Source: Fibrobacter sp. (GTDB lineage: Bacteria; Fibrobacterota; Fibrobacteria; Fibrobacterales; Fibrobacteraceae). Taken from it: 64,000 nt of DNA. The notes below the pieces were generated by a model. It saw only the letters and a list, made by a program, of their open reading frames with translations. It was not told the origin of the DNA and made no database searches. The translations under genes were made by a program, and so were the position numbers. The stretch covers positions 62,001 through 126,000 of the forward strand of contig JAFVGH010000123.1 in the NCBI GenBank assembly GCA_017475045.1, given 5' to 3'. Positions 1 through 8,562 of the stretch are shown here, piece after piece. Position 1 is the stretch's first letter; each line of letters starts with the position of its first letter.

Positions 1-2082
1 AGAAGCAATTTCAAAATTGAAGATGGATTCCTGACGCATGACACTGTAAACGAAGAAGGGATCAATGCGGGTTCCAGAATGGAACTTCACTTGTTCCTTG
101 AAAGGAATGGGGTACAGGTAGTGCAACACGCCTATGGGCGGCGACATGAGGCGACGACGGTCAATATTGTTCTGGAACTGTCTCGCAAGTCTGTATCCGG
201 CGGCCACCTCTCCCATCTCGTAAAAGAGCGAGCCATATTCGTACAAGAAATCCAGTCGCTTGTAATTCTTGCGGCGCACCTCGTCGTAAAGGGCGAAGGC
301 CTCGTCGCTAAAACCGTAAAGGAACAGCTCCCGAATGCGATTGTAACGCGCCGGATTGTAGGTCGTGTCCGGCTTGCCAAGCTTCTGGGAGGCACGGATC
401 CAGGCCAGCGTCTCTTCGGGAGACATAGAAACACCGTGGGCATAGGGAATGTCCTTCTCTTCCATCAGCTTGTATTCCGCAAGCTTCAGGCGACTACGAT
501 GGGCGTAATAAGCCAGCGGGAAATCTCGAACACAATCCAGATAGGCCTCACGGGCAAGGGAATCCTTGCCCAATTTCATATAGGCGTCGCCAAGGAACAT
601 GCGGGCCCCGCTACCGCTCCAGAGGAACGGCTCCTTTGCCGCATCAATAAAAGCGTCTACAGCCTCTTGCCACTTTTCCTGCTTAAAGTAGACGAAGCCT
701 ATGCGGAACTTTGCCCACTGGCGCTTTACATTGTTCTTGAACCTGCGATGAGAAAGTTTTTTGAAACACACGATAGCACTATCATACTTTTCGTTCTGTT
801 CGTACTCAAAACCCTTAATCCAAAGATTGTTGGCGTTTTCCTTACTGAACTGGCTTACATCCTGCAACAGGGAATCCGTTGTCTTGATTTCCTTGGCGTA
901 TTTCTTAGCGTTGTTGCGGTACAATTTTAAGATAGACTGCATCCACAACGGTTTTGCCTCAACAGAATCCAGCAGGAACTTGAACTGGGCAATAGATTCA
1001 TCGTCACGTTTCAGGTTTCGAAGCGTCACGGCCCGCTTTTCCCATAAGGCGATGCGGGTATCCATATCTAGCGTACTGGGCGGCAAAAGTTTCTGCAGGG
1101 AATCTTCCGACGGAGCCACCGCCAGAGCAGGATTTTTAGCTAGCTGGATAGAATCCATAATGGCGATGGAATCCAACAGCACAAGGCAAGCCGATGCCTC
1201 GTCCTTGGCACAGGCCATCTTGGCGTAAGCGATCTTTTCGGGAAGGCTTTCCGGAGCGCCTTGAACTTTGCGCAAGCGTTGAATAGCAATAAAGGCAGAA
1301 TCCTTGTAAACCGTAGAACTAGCGAGCAACTGCATGAACAGTTTTTTCGCTTGCTTCAAGTCCTTGAACTGTTCCAGGTACAGAGCATAGCGGTATTTAA
1401 GGGCTGCCGCATCTTCACCCTTTGGGTACTTTTCCAGAAAAACCTTCAGAGAATCCGCATGGGCCGCATCCGTAAGGCTGGTGTCTGCCATGGCGGCCTC
1501 GATACGCATACGGGAGGCAGACTTGTCAAAGTCAGAATCCTTGGCATACTTGTTCCCGAGAGCAAGCGTAGCGCGCATCTTGCCGTAATCACCCAGCATA
1601 AAGCAGGTGCGAGCCATACGCAGAATAACGCTTTTCTCTAAAACAGAGTCTCTACCCCGCAGGGAATCGTAGGCTGCGTAAGCACTATCCCAAAGTTCCT
1701 TGTAATAATAATAAGCAGCTTTAGCGAAATCCTGGACGTTCTTTGAAACATCGAAATCCGTAGAAGCCCGCTTGGAACGTTCTGCACGGACCACCAGATT
1801 CTGGAAATCCTTAGGCAGTATCTTTTCCTGTTCCGAGAAGGGGTCGTCTAGGGAAACCGTGGCAATCAGGCTGTCAGTGCTTGCAAAAGTTGCAGGGAGG
1901 GAGTCTTTCTTTGCCGGGCCCTGCGCAGACGTAACGACATCGGCCACGCTGGACGACAGGTTGACAGGCGCCGAACTGGAAGAGGAAACAACCGAAGAAA
2001 TTGCGGCAGAAGATACAGCGGCAGAATCCGCAAATGCGAGAGCACAATAAACTAAAAGGACTGCTAAAAACTTACTTTCCAT
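1..2082 (-). CDS. slt: Soluble lytic murein transglycosylase (Slt-like), C-terminus cut by window edge
   Basis: An open frame of 694 codons runs from ATG at 2082 to base 1 without a stop, so the gene continues outside the window. The first residues form a signal peptide, followed by a serine/alanine-rich linker and a long helical, TPR-like region (PKGEDAAALKYRYALYLEQ and similar). The last visible residues contain YPIPFKEQV and then VMRQESIFNFEIAS, the start of the Slt70-type catalytic domain; the Glu of QES is the expected catalytic acid. Such enzymes cleave the MurNAc-GlcNAc bond of peptidoglycan in the periplasm with 1,6-anhydro product formation. The start overlaps the end of ptsI by 11 bases, so it is translated as the last visible gene of the minus-strand run. 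The family call is firm; the missing lysozyme-fold part cannot be checked. Confidence 0.85.
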   Translation of the reverse strand, partial: MESKFLAVLLVYCALAFADSAAVSSAAISSVVSSSSSAPVNLSSSVADVVTSAQGPAKKDSLPATFASTDSLIATVSLDDPFSEQEKILPKDFQNLVVRAERSKRASTDFDVSKNVQDFAKAAYYYYKELWDSAYAAYDSLRGRDSVLEKSVILRMARTCFMLGDYGKMRATLALGNKYAKDSDFDKSASRMRIEAAMADTSLTDAAHADSLKVFLEKYPKGEDAAALKYRYALYLEQFKDLKQAKKLFMQLLASSTVYKDSAFIAIQRLRKVQGAPESLPEKIAYAKMACAKDEASACLVLLDSIAIMDSIQLAKNPALAVAPSEDSLQKLLPPSTLDMDTRIALWEKRAVTLRNLKRDDESIAQFKFLLDSVEAKPLWMQSILKLYRNNAKKYAKEIKTTDSLLQDVSQFSKENANNLWIKGFEYEQNEKYDSAIVCFKKLSHRRFKNNVKRQWAKFRIGFVYFKQEKWQEAVDAFIDAAKEPFLWSGSGARMFLGDAYMKLGKDSLAREAYLDCVRDFPLAYYAHRSRLKLAEYKLMEEKDIPYAHGVSMSPEETLAWIRASQKLGKPDTTYNPARYNRIRELFLYGFSDEAFALYDEVRRKNYKRLDFLYEYGSLFYEMGEVAAGYRLARQFQNNIDRRRLMSPPIGVLHYLYPIPFKEQVKFHSGTRIDPFFVYSVMRQESIFNFEIAS

Positions 2083-3907
2083 CCACCTGACCCACGAAGC
2101 TAGAAATACCCAAGTCCGAAATAGTCTGGGCATACTTCTTGTGCATGTACTCGTTCACGTTGTCGGAATCATCCATCTGTAGCACCGTCAGGGCTGACTC
2201 ACGGACATCCTCATAGTTGATAGAACGGATAATCTTCTTGGTGGCCATGACACTCCAAGGTGTCATGGAAAGCTCATCTACTCCAAGTCCCACAAGCAAA
2301 AGAACACTCATAGGATCCGCACTCATTTCACCGCAAACCGCCACGGGGATTCCTTCACGGTGGGCGGCCATCACCACGCGGTTGATCATGTGCAAGATGG
2401 CCGGATGATGAGGTTGGAACATTTCGGTGATAAGTTCGTTGGTACGGTCCACTGCCAAGGTAAACTGGATAAGGTCATTGGTACCAATGCTGAAAAAATC
2501 TACTTCCCTTGCAATCAGGTCTACAAGCATTACCGCCGCAGGGACCTCAATCATGGCGCCAATCTTAATGTCGGCAACCTGCACACCCTCAGCCCTAAGC
2601 TCTTCGGCACAGCGCTTAATGCAGGCCTTCGCCTTGCGGAGTTCATTCAGCCCAGAAATCATGGGCAACAGAATTCGCAGGTTGCCACTCTTGTTGGCAC
2701 GAAGCAAGGCCCGCAACTGCGTACAGAAAATATCCTCGCGGCTAAGGCACACGCGGATAGAACGCCAGCCCATAAAGGGATTGGCCTCGTTCACAGCGGT
2801 AAGCCCAGCCACCAATTTGTCGCCACCGGCATCCAAAGTACGGATAGTTACAGGGCAAGGCGACATGGTTTCAAGAATCTCGCCGTAAGCGGACTCCTGC
2901 TCACTTTCGGTGGGGGCGTCCTTCTGGAAGAACAAAAATTCCGAACGGTACAGGCCTATACCCGTGGCCCCAAAGTCCATCACCTTGGCAGACTCCGACG
3001 GGAGTTCGATGTTGGCGTGGAGCGTAATGTACTTGCCGTCTCGGGTCATGGGTTCCAGACGGCGCATGGTGAACAGTTCCCGACGCTGGCGTTCGAAAAC
3101 TTCTTGCCGTTCGTGGAACTTGCGGATATCTTCTTCGTCAGGATTGACGATGACCATACCGCCGGTACCATCCACAATGATGGTATCGCCGACTTTGACC
3201 TGGGCGGCCACGTTCCTAAGGCCCGACACCGCCGGAATCTGCAACGACCTGGCCAAGATGGCCACATGGCTCGTGCGTCCGCCGGTATCCATCACCAGGG
3301 CGCTCACCTGGCCCGGCTTGATGGCGATAAGCATGCTGGGCATGATCTCGTGGGCCGCAAGGACCACGCCCTGCTCCAGCGCCACGTCCTCCAGTACCGG
3401 ACCGGAGTCGTCCAAGGCGGCCATCAGGCGGTTGTACAGGTCACGGAGGTCCGCCGCCTTGTCGCGCATGGCGGGAGAATTGATCTTCTCAAACTTTTCA
3501 ATGTAGCTGCCCAGCACCACGTGCACCGACCAGCGGGCCGTCTTGTGCTTTTTCTTGACCATGTCCAGAACACCGTTTACCAATCCCGGGTCCTGCAAAA
3601 TCATCAGATGGGTTGCAAAAATCAGACTATCATGGATTCCCGTACGGGTCTCGGAAATCTCCTTAATCTGACCGATCTCCTTGGCCGTCTTGCTGACGGC
3701 CTTCAAGAACAGCTGTTCTTCGGTGGTGACCCGACTTTCGGGGATGGTCTCTTCTACAACAGAGATTTCCCTGTTGGTAATCGGGAAGACTTTGCCCATA
3801 GCAAAGCCAGGCGACGCAGGAACGCCCACCAATACAATGCGTAATGGTTTTTTTGATATCTTGGAGCTAGAAGACCCCTTAGCCTGCTTCTTCGTTGAAG
3901 TTGTCAT
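2072..3907 (-). CDS. ptsI: Phosphoenolpyruvate-protein phosphotransferase (PTS enzyme I)
   Basis: Enzyme I takes phosphate from PEP and passes it to His15 of HPr in the cytoplasm. At 611 residues it is slightly longer than usual (about 575). The phosphohistidine signature GGRTSHVAILARS is present with His at about residue 214. The PEP-binding barrel shows SIGTNDLIQFTLAVDRTNE and VCGEMSADP near the C-terminus. The extra length is a Lys/Ser-rich N-terminal tail of about 25 residues, and the coding region overlaps the end of ptsH by 29 bases, which indicates translational coupling. No EIIA/B/C gene is visible in the window, so the phosphorelay may serve regulation, or its transport partners lie elsewhere; that is inference. 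Confidence 0.95.
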   Translation of the reverse strand: MTTSTKKQAKGSSSSKISKKPLRIVLVGVPASPGFAMGKVFPITNREISVVEETIPESRVTTEEQLFLKAVSKTAKEIGQIKEISETRTGIHDSLIFATHLMILQDPGLVNGVLDMVKKKHKTARWSVHVVLGSYIEKFEKINSPAMRDKAADLRDLYNRLMAALDDSGPVLEDVALEQGVVLAAHEIMPSMLIAIKPGQVSALVMDTGGRTSHVAILARSLQIPAVSGLRNVAAQVKVGDTIIVDGTGGMVIVNPDEEDIRKFHERQEVFERQRRELFTMRRLEPMTRDGKYITLHANIELPSESAKVMDFGATGIGLYRSEFLFFQKDAPTESEQESAYGEILETMSPCPVTIRTLDAGGDKLVAGLTAVNEANPFMGWRSIRVCLSREDIFCTQLRALLRANKSGNLRILLPMISGLNELRKAKACIKRCAEELRAEGVQVADIKIGAMIEVPAAVMLVDLIAREVDFFSIGTNDLIQFTLAVDRTNELITEMFQPHHPAILHMINRVVMAAHREGIPVAVCGEMSADPMSVLLLVGLGVDELSMTPWSVMATKKIIRSINYEDVRESALTVLQMDDSDNVNEYMHKKYAQTISDLGISSFVGQVDGK

Positions 3908-4151
3908 GGAACAGCTGCTCCAACTTCTGCACGACCAGTTCTTCGTCTTCGCCGTCTACCTCAAACTTGACCTCGGAACCCAAGGGAATGGCGAGCATCA
4001 TTACATTCAGAATGCTCTTGGCATTGGCCTTGGAGCCTTCAAAAACAATGGAGACGTCACTCTTGGCCGGGCCCGTAATGTCCACAATCATTCCCGCGGG
4101 GCGGGCATGGACGCCAAGCTTGTTGGTAACCTTAAGAGTCTTTACAATCAT
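3879..4151 (-). CDS. ptsH: HPr phosphocarrier protein
   Basis: This 90-residue protein has the HPr fold signature. GVHARPAG places the phosphorylatable His at residue 15, and AKSILNVMML places a Ser at residue 46, the classical target of HPr kinase/phosphorylase. It therefore looks able to serve both the PEP relay (with enzyme I, directly downstream) and Ser-type regulation by HprK, which is encoded at 52901-53932. The start has a GAGG ribosome-binding site a few bases upstream and lies 6 bases after the MCE gene stop. Residues after Ser46 differ from the Bacillus consensus (NVMMLA in place of GVMSLG), so the strength of recognition by HprK is uncertain. Confidence 0.95.
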   Translation of the reverse strand: MIVKTLKVTNKLGVHARPAGMIVDITGPAKSDVSIVFEGSKANAKSILNVMMLAIPLGSEVKFEVDGEDEELVVQKLEQLFHDNFNEEAG

Positions 4152-4157
4152 AAATCC

Positions 4158-5066
4158 TCAGAAAATATCCACATTGACATCAAGCCCGTCATGCAAGATG
4201 ACCCTAAACAGGCTGTCGGCGGAATGAACCGTCTTCACCAGATCATCATGCAGGGTGCGGTCAGAAAGCAGGGCGCCTACCGTATTTTCCTTAGATTGGA
4301 CCTTGGCAATCAGTTCATCCAAGTGCTTGGTGACGCCTTCCAACTCCGCAATCAGGTTGTTGGCATTCCCGATAACTGCATCAGTATTGGCAAACAGATT
4401 GTCCATAGGCGGTTTGACGCCTTCTACTAGGTTACCCACCTTGAGTGTCACATCATTCAAACCGGCGAGGCTCTTCTTGAGCTCGGGATCCGTAGTATTC
4501 ACAAGTTCCATCAAACGATCTTCCAGTGTTTCCGCCTTCACAAGCAGGGTATTGAACCTATCCTGGAAATCATCACTGGCGATAGTACCCTTCAAGGCCC
4601 TTTTCACCGATTCCAACAAAACCTTGGTACTGTCACAAACTTCGCCCGCCAGACCAAGGGCTTCGGCGATACCGGCATCGAACTGACCCGTAATGGTGTC
4701 ACCCGGCTCAAAATACTCCTCGGAATCCCCGAGAATCATGCCAATCTGGCGTTCACCCATGATACCGATATTCTGGACGCGAATTTCGGAATCCTTGGGA
4801 ATCATCACGTCGGTACGCAGGCGGATAGTCACCACCACCCTGTGCCCGGCAAGCTCGATGCTTTCCACCTTGCCCAGCTTGACGCCGTTGACCTTCACCG
4901 GGTCATCCAGAACCAGGGTACTGACCTGAGTAAAGCGCAGGTGGAAGGTATTGAAAGTCTCTCTCGGGTCCTTCTCGTTCAAGAAGAACATGCCGAAAAC
5001 CAAGATGACAATAGCCAACAGGACGACAAGACCGACAGAGAAGTAAAGTGTTGTATTCTTCTTCAT
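4158..5066 (-). CDS. MCE/MlaD family lipid-transport substrate-binding protein (copy 1)
   Basis: A single N-terminal membrane anchor (about residues 9-28) is followed by an MCE domain: DDPVKVNGVKLGKVESIEL, then IPKDSEIRVQNIGIMGERQ. The rest is helical and probably coiled-coil, as in MlaD-like proteins that form periplasmic rings or tubes for phospholipid traffic between inner and outer membrane. At 302 residues it is close to the family norm. No MlaE permease or MlaF ATPase gene is adjacent. It lies directly upstream of ptsH-ptsI, while a second MCE gene (51991-52908) lies beside hprK. The two proteins share layout and a similar ending (LNADIF here as VNVDIF), so they are probably old paralogs. 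Confidence 0.85.
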   Translation of the reverse strand: MKKNTTLYFSVGLVVLLAIVILVFGMFFLNEKDPRETFNTFHLRFTQVSTLVLDDPVKVNGVKLGKVESIELAGHRVVVTIRLRTDVMIPKDSEIRVQNIGIMGERQIGMILGDSEEYFEPGDTITGQFDAGIAEALGLAGEVCDSTKVLLESVKRALKGTIASDDFQDRFNTLLVKAETLEDRLMELVNTTDPELKKSLAGLNDVTLKVGNLVEGVKPPMDNLFANTDAVIGNANNLIAELEGVTKHLDELIAKVQSKENTVGALLSDRTLHDDLVKTVHSADSLFRVILHDGLDVNVDIF

Positions 5067-5101
5067 TTTGGCTTTAAAATAGCATTTTTGTGAGATTTCG
5101 C

Positions 5102-5755
5102 CTACTCGACCCGTATAATGGGGCTGTTATTTTCAATGCCATTTACGTGCCTATCCAGGAAATCATAGAGCAAAGCGTCCCTTTCCGCCTGGGGGAGCAG
5201 GAATTTTTCGCGCCCTTCCCGCTGCATGAACACGTCCAGGTAGGTCATGAGCACCCCTCCGGCCACGGACACGTTCATGGATTCCGTAATGCCATACTGG
5301 GGCAGTTTGAATTCGTAATCTGCATGGGCCAGGGTGTCGGGGTGGTTCCCATGGAACTCACTTCCCAGGTAAAAGGCCGTAGGCACGCTCAGGTCCAGGT
5401 CCAGAACAGAGTTGGTGGTGTTGGTACTGGCCACAGCAATCCGGTAACCCTTGGCACGGAGCTTTTCCATGCAGAGCATGCGCTTCTTGTACAGGTAGAT
5501 GGACATCCACTTGTAGGAACCCTTCAGAATGGACTTGTTCACGCTATAGGCATTGTCCTCCTCGATAACATGGACATCTTGCAGGCCGAACACTTCAGCG
5601 GTACGGATGACGGCCGAAATGTTGTGAGGGTCGAACAAGTCTTCCAACACCATGCAGAAATGGCGGGTACGGCGGTTCACCACTCCAGTCAAAAGTTCCT
5701 TACGACGGTCTGTCACCCGAGACAGCAACGATTCTAAACTTTCCTTTTCACTCAT
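5102..5755 (-). CDS. trmH: tRNA (guanosine-18-2'-O)-methyltransferase, SpoU/TrmH family
   Basis: The 217-residue protein has the three SPOUT methylase motifs in order: NISAVIRTAEVFGLQDVHVIE-type motif 1 near residue 45, YLGSEFHG as motif 2, and ITESMNVSVAGGVLMTYL as motif 3. These build the trefoil-knot SAM site of the 2'-O-ribose methylases. Length and an N-terminal arm starting LLSRVTDRRKELL match TrmH, which methylates G18 of the D-loop, better than RlmB. AAGGAG precedes the ATG. It sits 3 bases downstream of the preceding gene and 35 bases upstream of the MCE gene, within the same minus-strand run. Confusion with another SpoU methylase of rRNA is the main alternative. Confidence 0.87.
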   Translation of the reverse strand: MSEKESLESLLSRVTDRRKELLTGVVNRRTRHFCMVLEDLFDPHNISAVIRTAEVFGLQDVHVIEEDNAYSVNKSILKGSYKWMSIYLYKKRMLCMEKLRAKGYRIAVASTNTTNSVLDLDLSVPTAFYLGSEFHGNHPDTLAHADYEFKLPQYGITESMNVSVAGGVLMTYLDVFMQREGREKFLLPQAERDALLYDFLDRHVNGIENNSPIIRVE

Positions 5756-5758
5756 ATT

Positions 5759-6772
5759 CTACTCCTTCACCTGTAACGGTATAGGTACTTCCTTAGCGTG
5801 GCGCCGCTGTTCCTGCAACTTTTCAAAATCTCCCAATTTCCAGGGTGCGCCGTTCACCACGTTCTCAAAATCCAGAATGTACTGCACGTTTTCCATGGAC
5901 TTGAGGGAGGCACTCTTAAGCATGGGTTCCTTGTTGCCACCGAAATACTGTCCCGAAGATTTCTTGATGTCTGAAACAATATGGTCTATCTTGTCGCCCA
6001 CAACACTCTTGAATACCCGCATCTGCATAATGGAATTCAACACCGAGTTTCCCGGAAAGACAATAGCTGTTAACTTGTACCGAATTTCCTTGTCCGAAAC
6101 GGGATCCATATCCAGATAGGCTACAGCCGTTCCGTGAAGCGCCCACTTGAGTACCTGGGCATGTCCATAACCGAAAAACACATTCCTCATGCCAAGCTTC
6201 TGCCCGGCGCTATCTTGCAGAGCCCAGTAGAATTCCCCCGAAAGGCTCCGGCCGTTGCTTCCGCTAAAGAATCTACGATTCTTGCTGGTGTATTCCAGCT
6301 GGTAGTTCGTTCCCAGGTAGGCGTTGATGAGTTCCGCCGTAAAGGGCATGTTGTCGAAAAGGTAACTGATAACATTCTGCCCCAGCGGCAAAGTACCCTT
6401 ATTCTCGTAAATGGCCCGGTATTGCCGCCCCAGTCTAGAATAGATTTCCGTCGCACCGGTAATTTTCGGGTCTGCAGGCAGGCCACGCTTGGTAATTTCA
6501 ATAAAGGGAGCGCAAAACTCGTCGTTGTACTTGACCTTGGGCCAGGGCTTCTGATCGTTTTCGGTACAGAACCCATAATCGATGTTCAGGCATTTCTTTA
6601 CGCCGGAACAAAGAGAACGAAACCCCTCGTCGCCACCGGCCTTCTCGATCATGCGCTTGCGGGCCACTTCTTTCATCAAGGCTTCACGCTTGGCCTCGGG
6701 TGTATCCTGAGCGACAGCTTCCGTACACACGAAAGCCACAAGCATCAAGAAAATAAGGAGTGACCTACCCAC
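5759..6772 (-). CDS. Secreted protein of unknown function
   Basis: The 337-residue product begins with a clear signal peptide (hydrophobic residues 4-20, AVAQ cleavage site). The mature part is soluble-looking and has four or five Cys residues early on (SLCSGVKKCLN, YGFCTEN, DEFCAPF), which could form disulfides in the periplasm. I recognise no catalytic motif or family. The start is GTG at 6772; AAAGG lies about 9 bases upstream, and the signal peptide begins there. It is 18 bases after the M16 peptidase-like gene and 3 bases before trmH, so co-expression with the M16 lipoprotein is likely; a shared envelope role is only inference. Confidence 0.6.
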   Translation of the reverse strand: MGRSLLIFLMLVAFVCTEAVAQDTPEAKREALMKEVARKRMIEKAGGDEGFRSLCSGVKKCLNIDYGFCTENDQKPWPKVKYNDEFCAPFIEITKRGLPADPKITGATEIYSRLGRQYRAIYENKGTLPLGQNVISYLFDNMPFTAELINAYLGTNYQLEYTSKNRRFFSGSNGRSLSGEFYWALQDSAGQKLGMRNVFFGYGHAQVLKWALHGTAVAYLDMDPVSDKEIRYKLTAIVFPGNSVLNSIMQMRVFKSVVGDKIDHIVSDIKKSSGQYFGGNKEPMLKSASLKSMENVQYILDFENVVNGAPWKLGDFEKLQEQRRHAKEVPIPLQVKE

Positions 6773-6790
6773 AATAAATACCTTTGCCTG

Positions 6791-8371
6791 CTACCTGAAA
6801 TCCAGGCTATCTTGCGGGATTACGGTAAAGGGTTTCAAGGCATCAAATTTCGATACAGGGCCTACAATAGAGATGGTCATCTTGTCACGAGCAAAGTACT
6901 TTGCGATCATGGCCTTCACCTGATCGGCACTCACGGCATTTACCTCTTTTACGTAATCCAGGTAATGGTCGTAGGTCTTTCCCAGAAGTTCACCCTTGGC
7001 AAAGATGGTAGCCGTCGCCGACGGAGAATCAAAGAGGCTGGGCAGGCTTTCAATCAAAGCCTTCTTTGCCTGTTCAAGCTCTTCGGCCGTGGGCCCCTCT
7101 TTAGCCAATTTCTCTACTTCCTCGAAAACGAGTTTCAAGGCAAAATCTACGGACTCCACCTTGGTCTGCAAGGCGATGGTGGTCATGGCGGTATCCCGGT
7201 AGTCGTTACCGACGGTACTGTAGACGCTGTAGGCAAGACCCTCGTCACTGCGCACACGGTTCATGAGCCTGCTGGTAAAGCTTCCACCACCGAGGATAAA
7301 GCTCGCTACCGCTGCCGGGTAGTAATCCGGATGGGGCCGCTTCACGAAAGGCTGGTTAATGGCGATGTTCGCCTGCGTAATATCCTTGTCTACCACGTAG
7401 GTCCCAGGCTTACGCAAGTAAGTAAGAGGTTCCGGCACCACGAAGGCGGAATCTGCAGGCTTGAGAGAAACAGCGGAAGTGTCCGACCTCCACCCGGCAA
7501 AGAAATCCTTCAGAAGCTGCACCGAAGAATCCCTGTCTACATCTCCCGAAAGGGCAAAGATAATCCGCTTGGACTGGAACACGCCCCGAGCGAGCCGCTT
7601 CAGGTCGGCCTCGGTAACCTTCTTGTATTCATCACCCGTAGCATCCCACAGGCGGTTATTGGGCGCATAATTCACCTTGGACCGCAGAGCCGAAAGCACC
7701 TTGGCAGGCGTATCATAACGCTGCTCGTAAGAGGTGGCAGACTTGGTCTTGACAATTTCCAGCTGGTCCTTGTCAAAGGCGGGCGCAAGCAGCACCTTCT
7801 TGGTCAAGTCCAGCACAGAAACAAAATCCTTGGTCAGGCAATCGATATCGAAAGAGGCCGTCCATACACCGGCAGAGGAACCTACGCCCGCACTAATGAA
7901 CTCCAAAGAGTCTTCCAAAACCGTAGGAGAAATCCCGCCACCGCCGCCACGCCTAAGCATGGAGCCCAACATCTCGAATGCCGCCTCGTCCTTGATAGAG
8001 GCAGGAACACGGGGGTTCTCGAAATACACCGTAAAGTTTACCAGGGGCAAGCGACGGTCGCTCACGATATAGCCCGAAATTCCATCGGCAATTTCTACCC
8101 GGTAGTCCTTGGGGTACGGCGCCACGTACTTGTATTCCGGGAACTGGATGTCCTTGTAACTTGCAGGTATGCCGGACTCCACCGAGGCCGAAGCGGGCTG
8201 TTCAGGCACGGCCGTCGAATCCTTGGGGGCAACAGCTGCGGGAGCCTTTTCCACAGCCGGAGCCGGTGCACTGGAACAGGCCGCAACAAGCAGCAACGCA
8301 ACTGTCGCTATTACAACATAAAACGCCGTCATTCCGGGCTTGACCCAGAATCTCACATCAATCTTCTTCAT
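6791..8371 (-). CDS. M16 (insulinase/pitrilysin) family lipoprotein lacking the zinc motif
   Basis: An N-terminal hydrophobic segment ends in the lipobox VAAC (Cys at residue 32 from the first ATG), so this is a probable lipoprotein. The remaining 490 residues have the two-lobe M16 fold: an N-terminal lobe from about residue 90 and a C-terminal lobe with SRLMNRVRSDEGLAYSVYS near residues 367-385, the Arg/Tyr substrate-binding motif. The HxxEH zinc-binding motif expected near residue 130 is absent; the equivalent stretch reads AAFEMLGSMLRRGG. It is therefore likely the non-catalytic partner of an M16B pair. Two starts are possible: ATG at 8371, or ATG at 8332 (codon 14), which would give the more typical signal peptide. 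The 13 residues between them derive largely from a palindromic repeat-like segment. Confidence 0.85.
   Translation of the reverse strand: MKKIDVRFWVKPGMTAFYVVIATVALLLVAACSSAPAPAVEKAPAAVAPKDSTAVPEQPASASVESGIPASYKDIQFPEYKYVAPYPKDYRVEIADGISGYIVSDRRLPLVNFTVYFENPRVPASIKDEAAFEMLGSMLRRGGGGGISPTVLEDSLEFISAGVGSSAGVWTASFDIDCLTKDFVSVLDLTKKVLLAPAFDKDQLEIVKTKSATSYEQRYDTPAKVLSALRSKVNYAPNNRLWDATGDEYKKVTEADLKRLARGVFQSKRIIFALSGDVDRDSSVQLLKDFFAGWRSDTSAVSLKPADSAFVVPEPLTYLRKPGTYVVDKDITQANIAINQPFVKRPHPDYYPAAVASFILGGGSFTSRLMNRVRSDEGLAYSVYSTVGNDYRDTAMTTIALQTKVESVDFALKLVFEEVEKLAKEGPTAEELEQAKKALIESLPSLFDSPSATATIFAKGELLGKTYDHYLDYVKEVNAVSADQVKAMIAKYFARDKMTISIVGPVSKFDALKPFTVIPQDSLDFR
8327..8352. repeat. Palindromic intergenic-repeat-like segment at the start of the M16 gene
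   Basis: The segment contains TTCCGGGCTTGACCCAGAA, an imperfect inverted repeat (TTCCGGG/CCCAGAA around CTTGA) of the dispersed palindrome type known in many genomes. It covers the extra N-terminal residues of the first M16 reading and ends at the internal ATG at 8332. A second palindrome around CTTGA lies at 49990-50008. Whether these belong to one repeat family needs a genome count. Confidence 0.45.
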
Positions 8372-8465
8372 TACCGGACAATATAGCTAAACACTCATTC
8401 CAAATTGGACTAAGGTTTTTCAAAAATATTTGGATTATCGCCGTTTTTGATTGTATATTATACTC

Positions 8466-8552
8466 ATAGCCTTTCCGGTGGATCTTAAGTTCGGCCTCCC
8501 ATGGACGCCGCCCGTCTCCAAGAGAGACATACCCACCCGAAAGGCTTTTTTG
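8466..8552 (+). ncRNA. Candidate structured small RNA of unknown family with own promoter and terminator
   Basis: Bases 8468-8481 and 8533-8546 pair in 13 of 14 positions, forming a long terminal stem that is followed directly by a T6 run (8546-8551), so the closing stem also looks like an intrinsic terminator. Inside the 51-base loop, GTCTC and GAGAC form a further small hairpin. Immediately upstream, TATATT (8454-8459) is a good -10 box and TTGGAT (8430-8435) a weak -35, placing +1 at about 8466. The element lies between the M16 gene and the end of the batB-like gene. It lacks the conserved GGAAGGAAGCAGCC of SRP RNA and is too short for 6S RNA, tmRNA or RNase P RNA. Confidence 0.5.
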
Positions 8553-8562
8553 TACCCAAATT

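Noticed and set aside
2360..3844. Long plus-strand open frame (494 codons) opposite ptsI
   Set aside because: It is the reverse complement shadow of a clear enzyme I gene with all family motifs; the composition is His/Arg-rich and matches no family.
6812..8386. Plus-strand open frame of 524 codons opposite the M16 gene
   Set aside because: Shadow of the M16 lipoprotein, with a basic, low-complexity translation and no ribosome-binding site.
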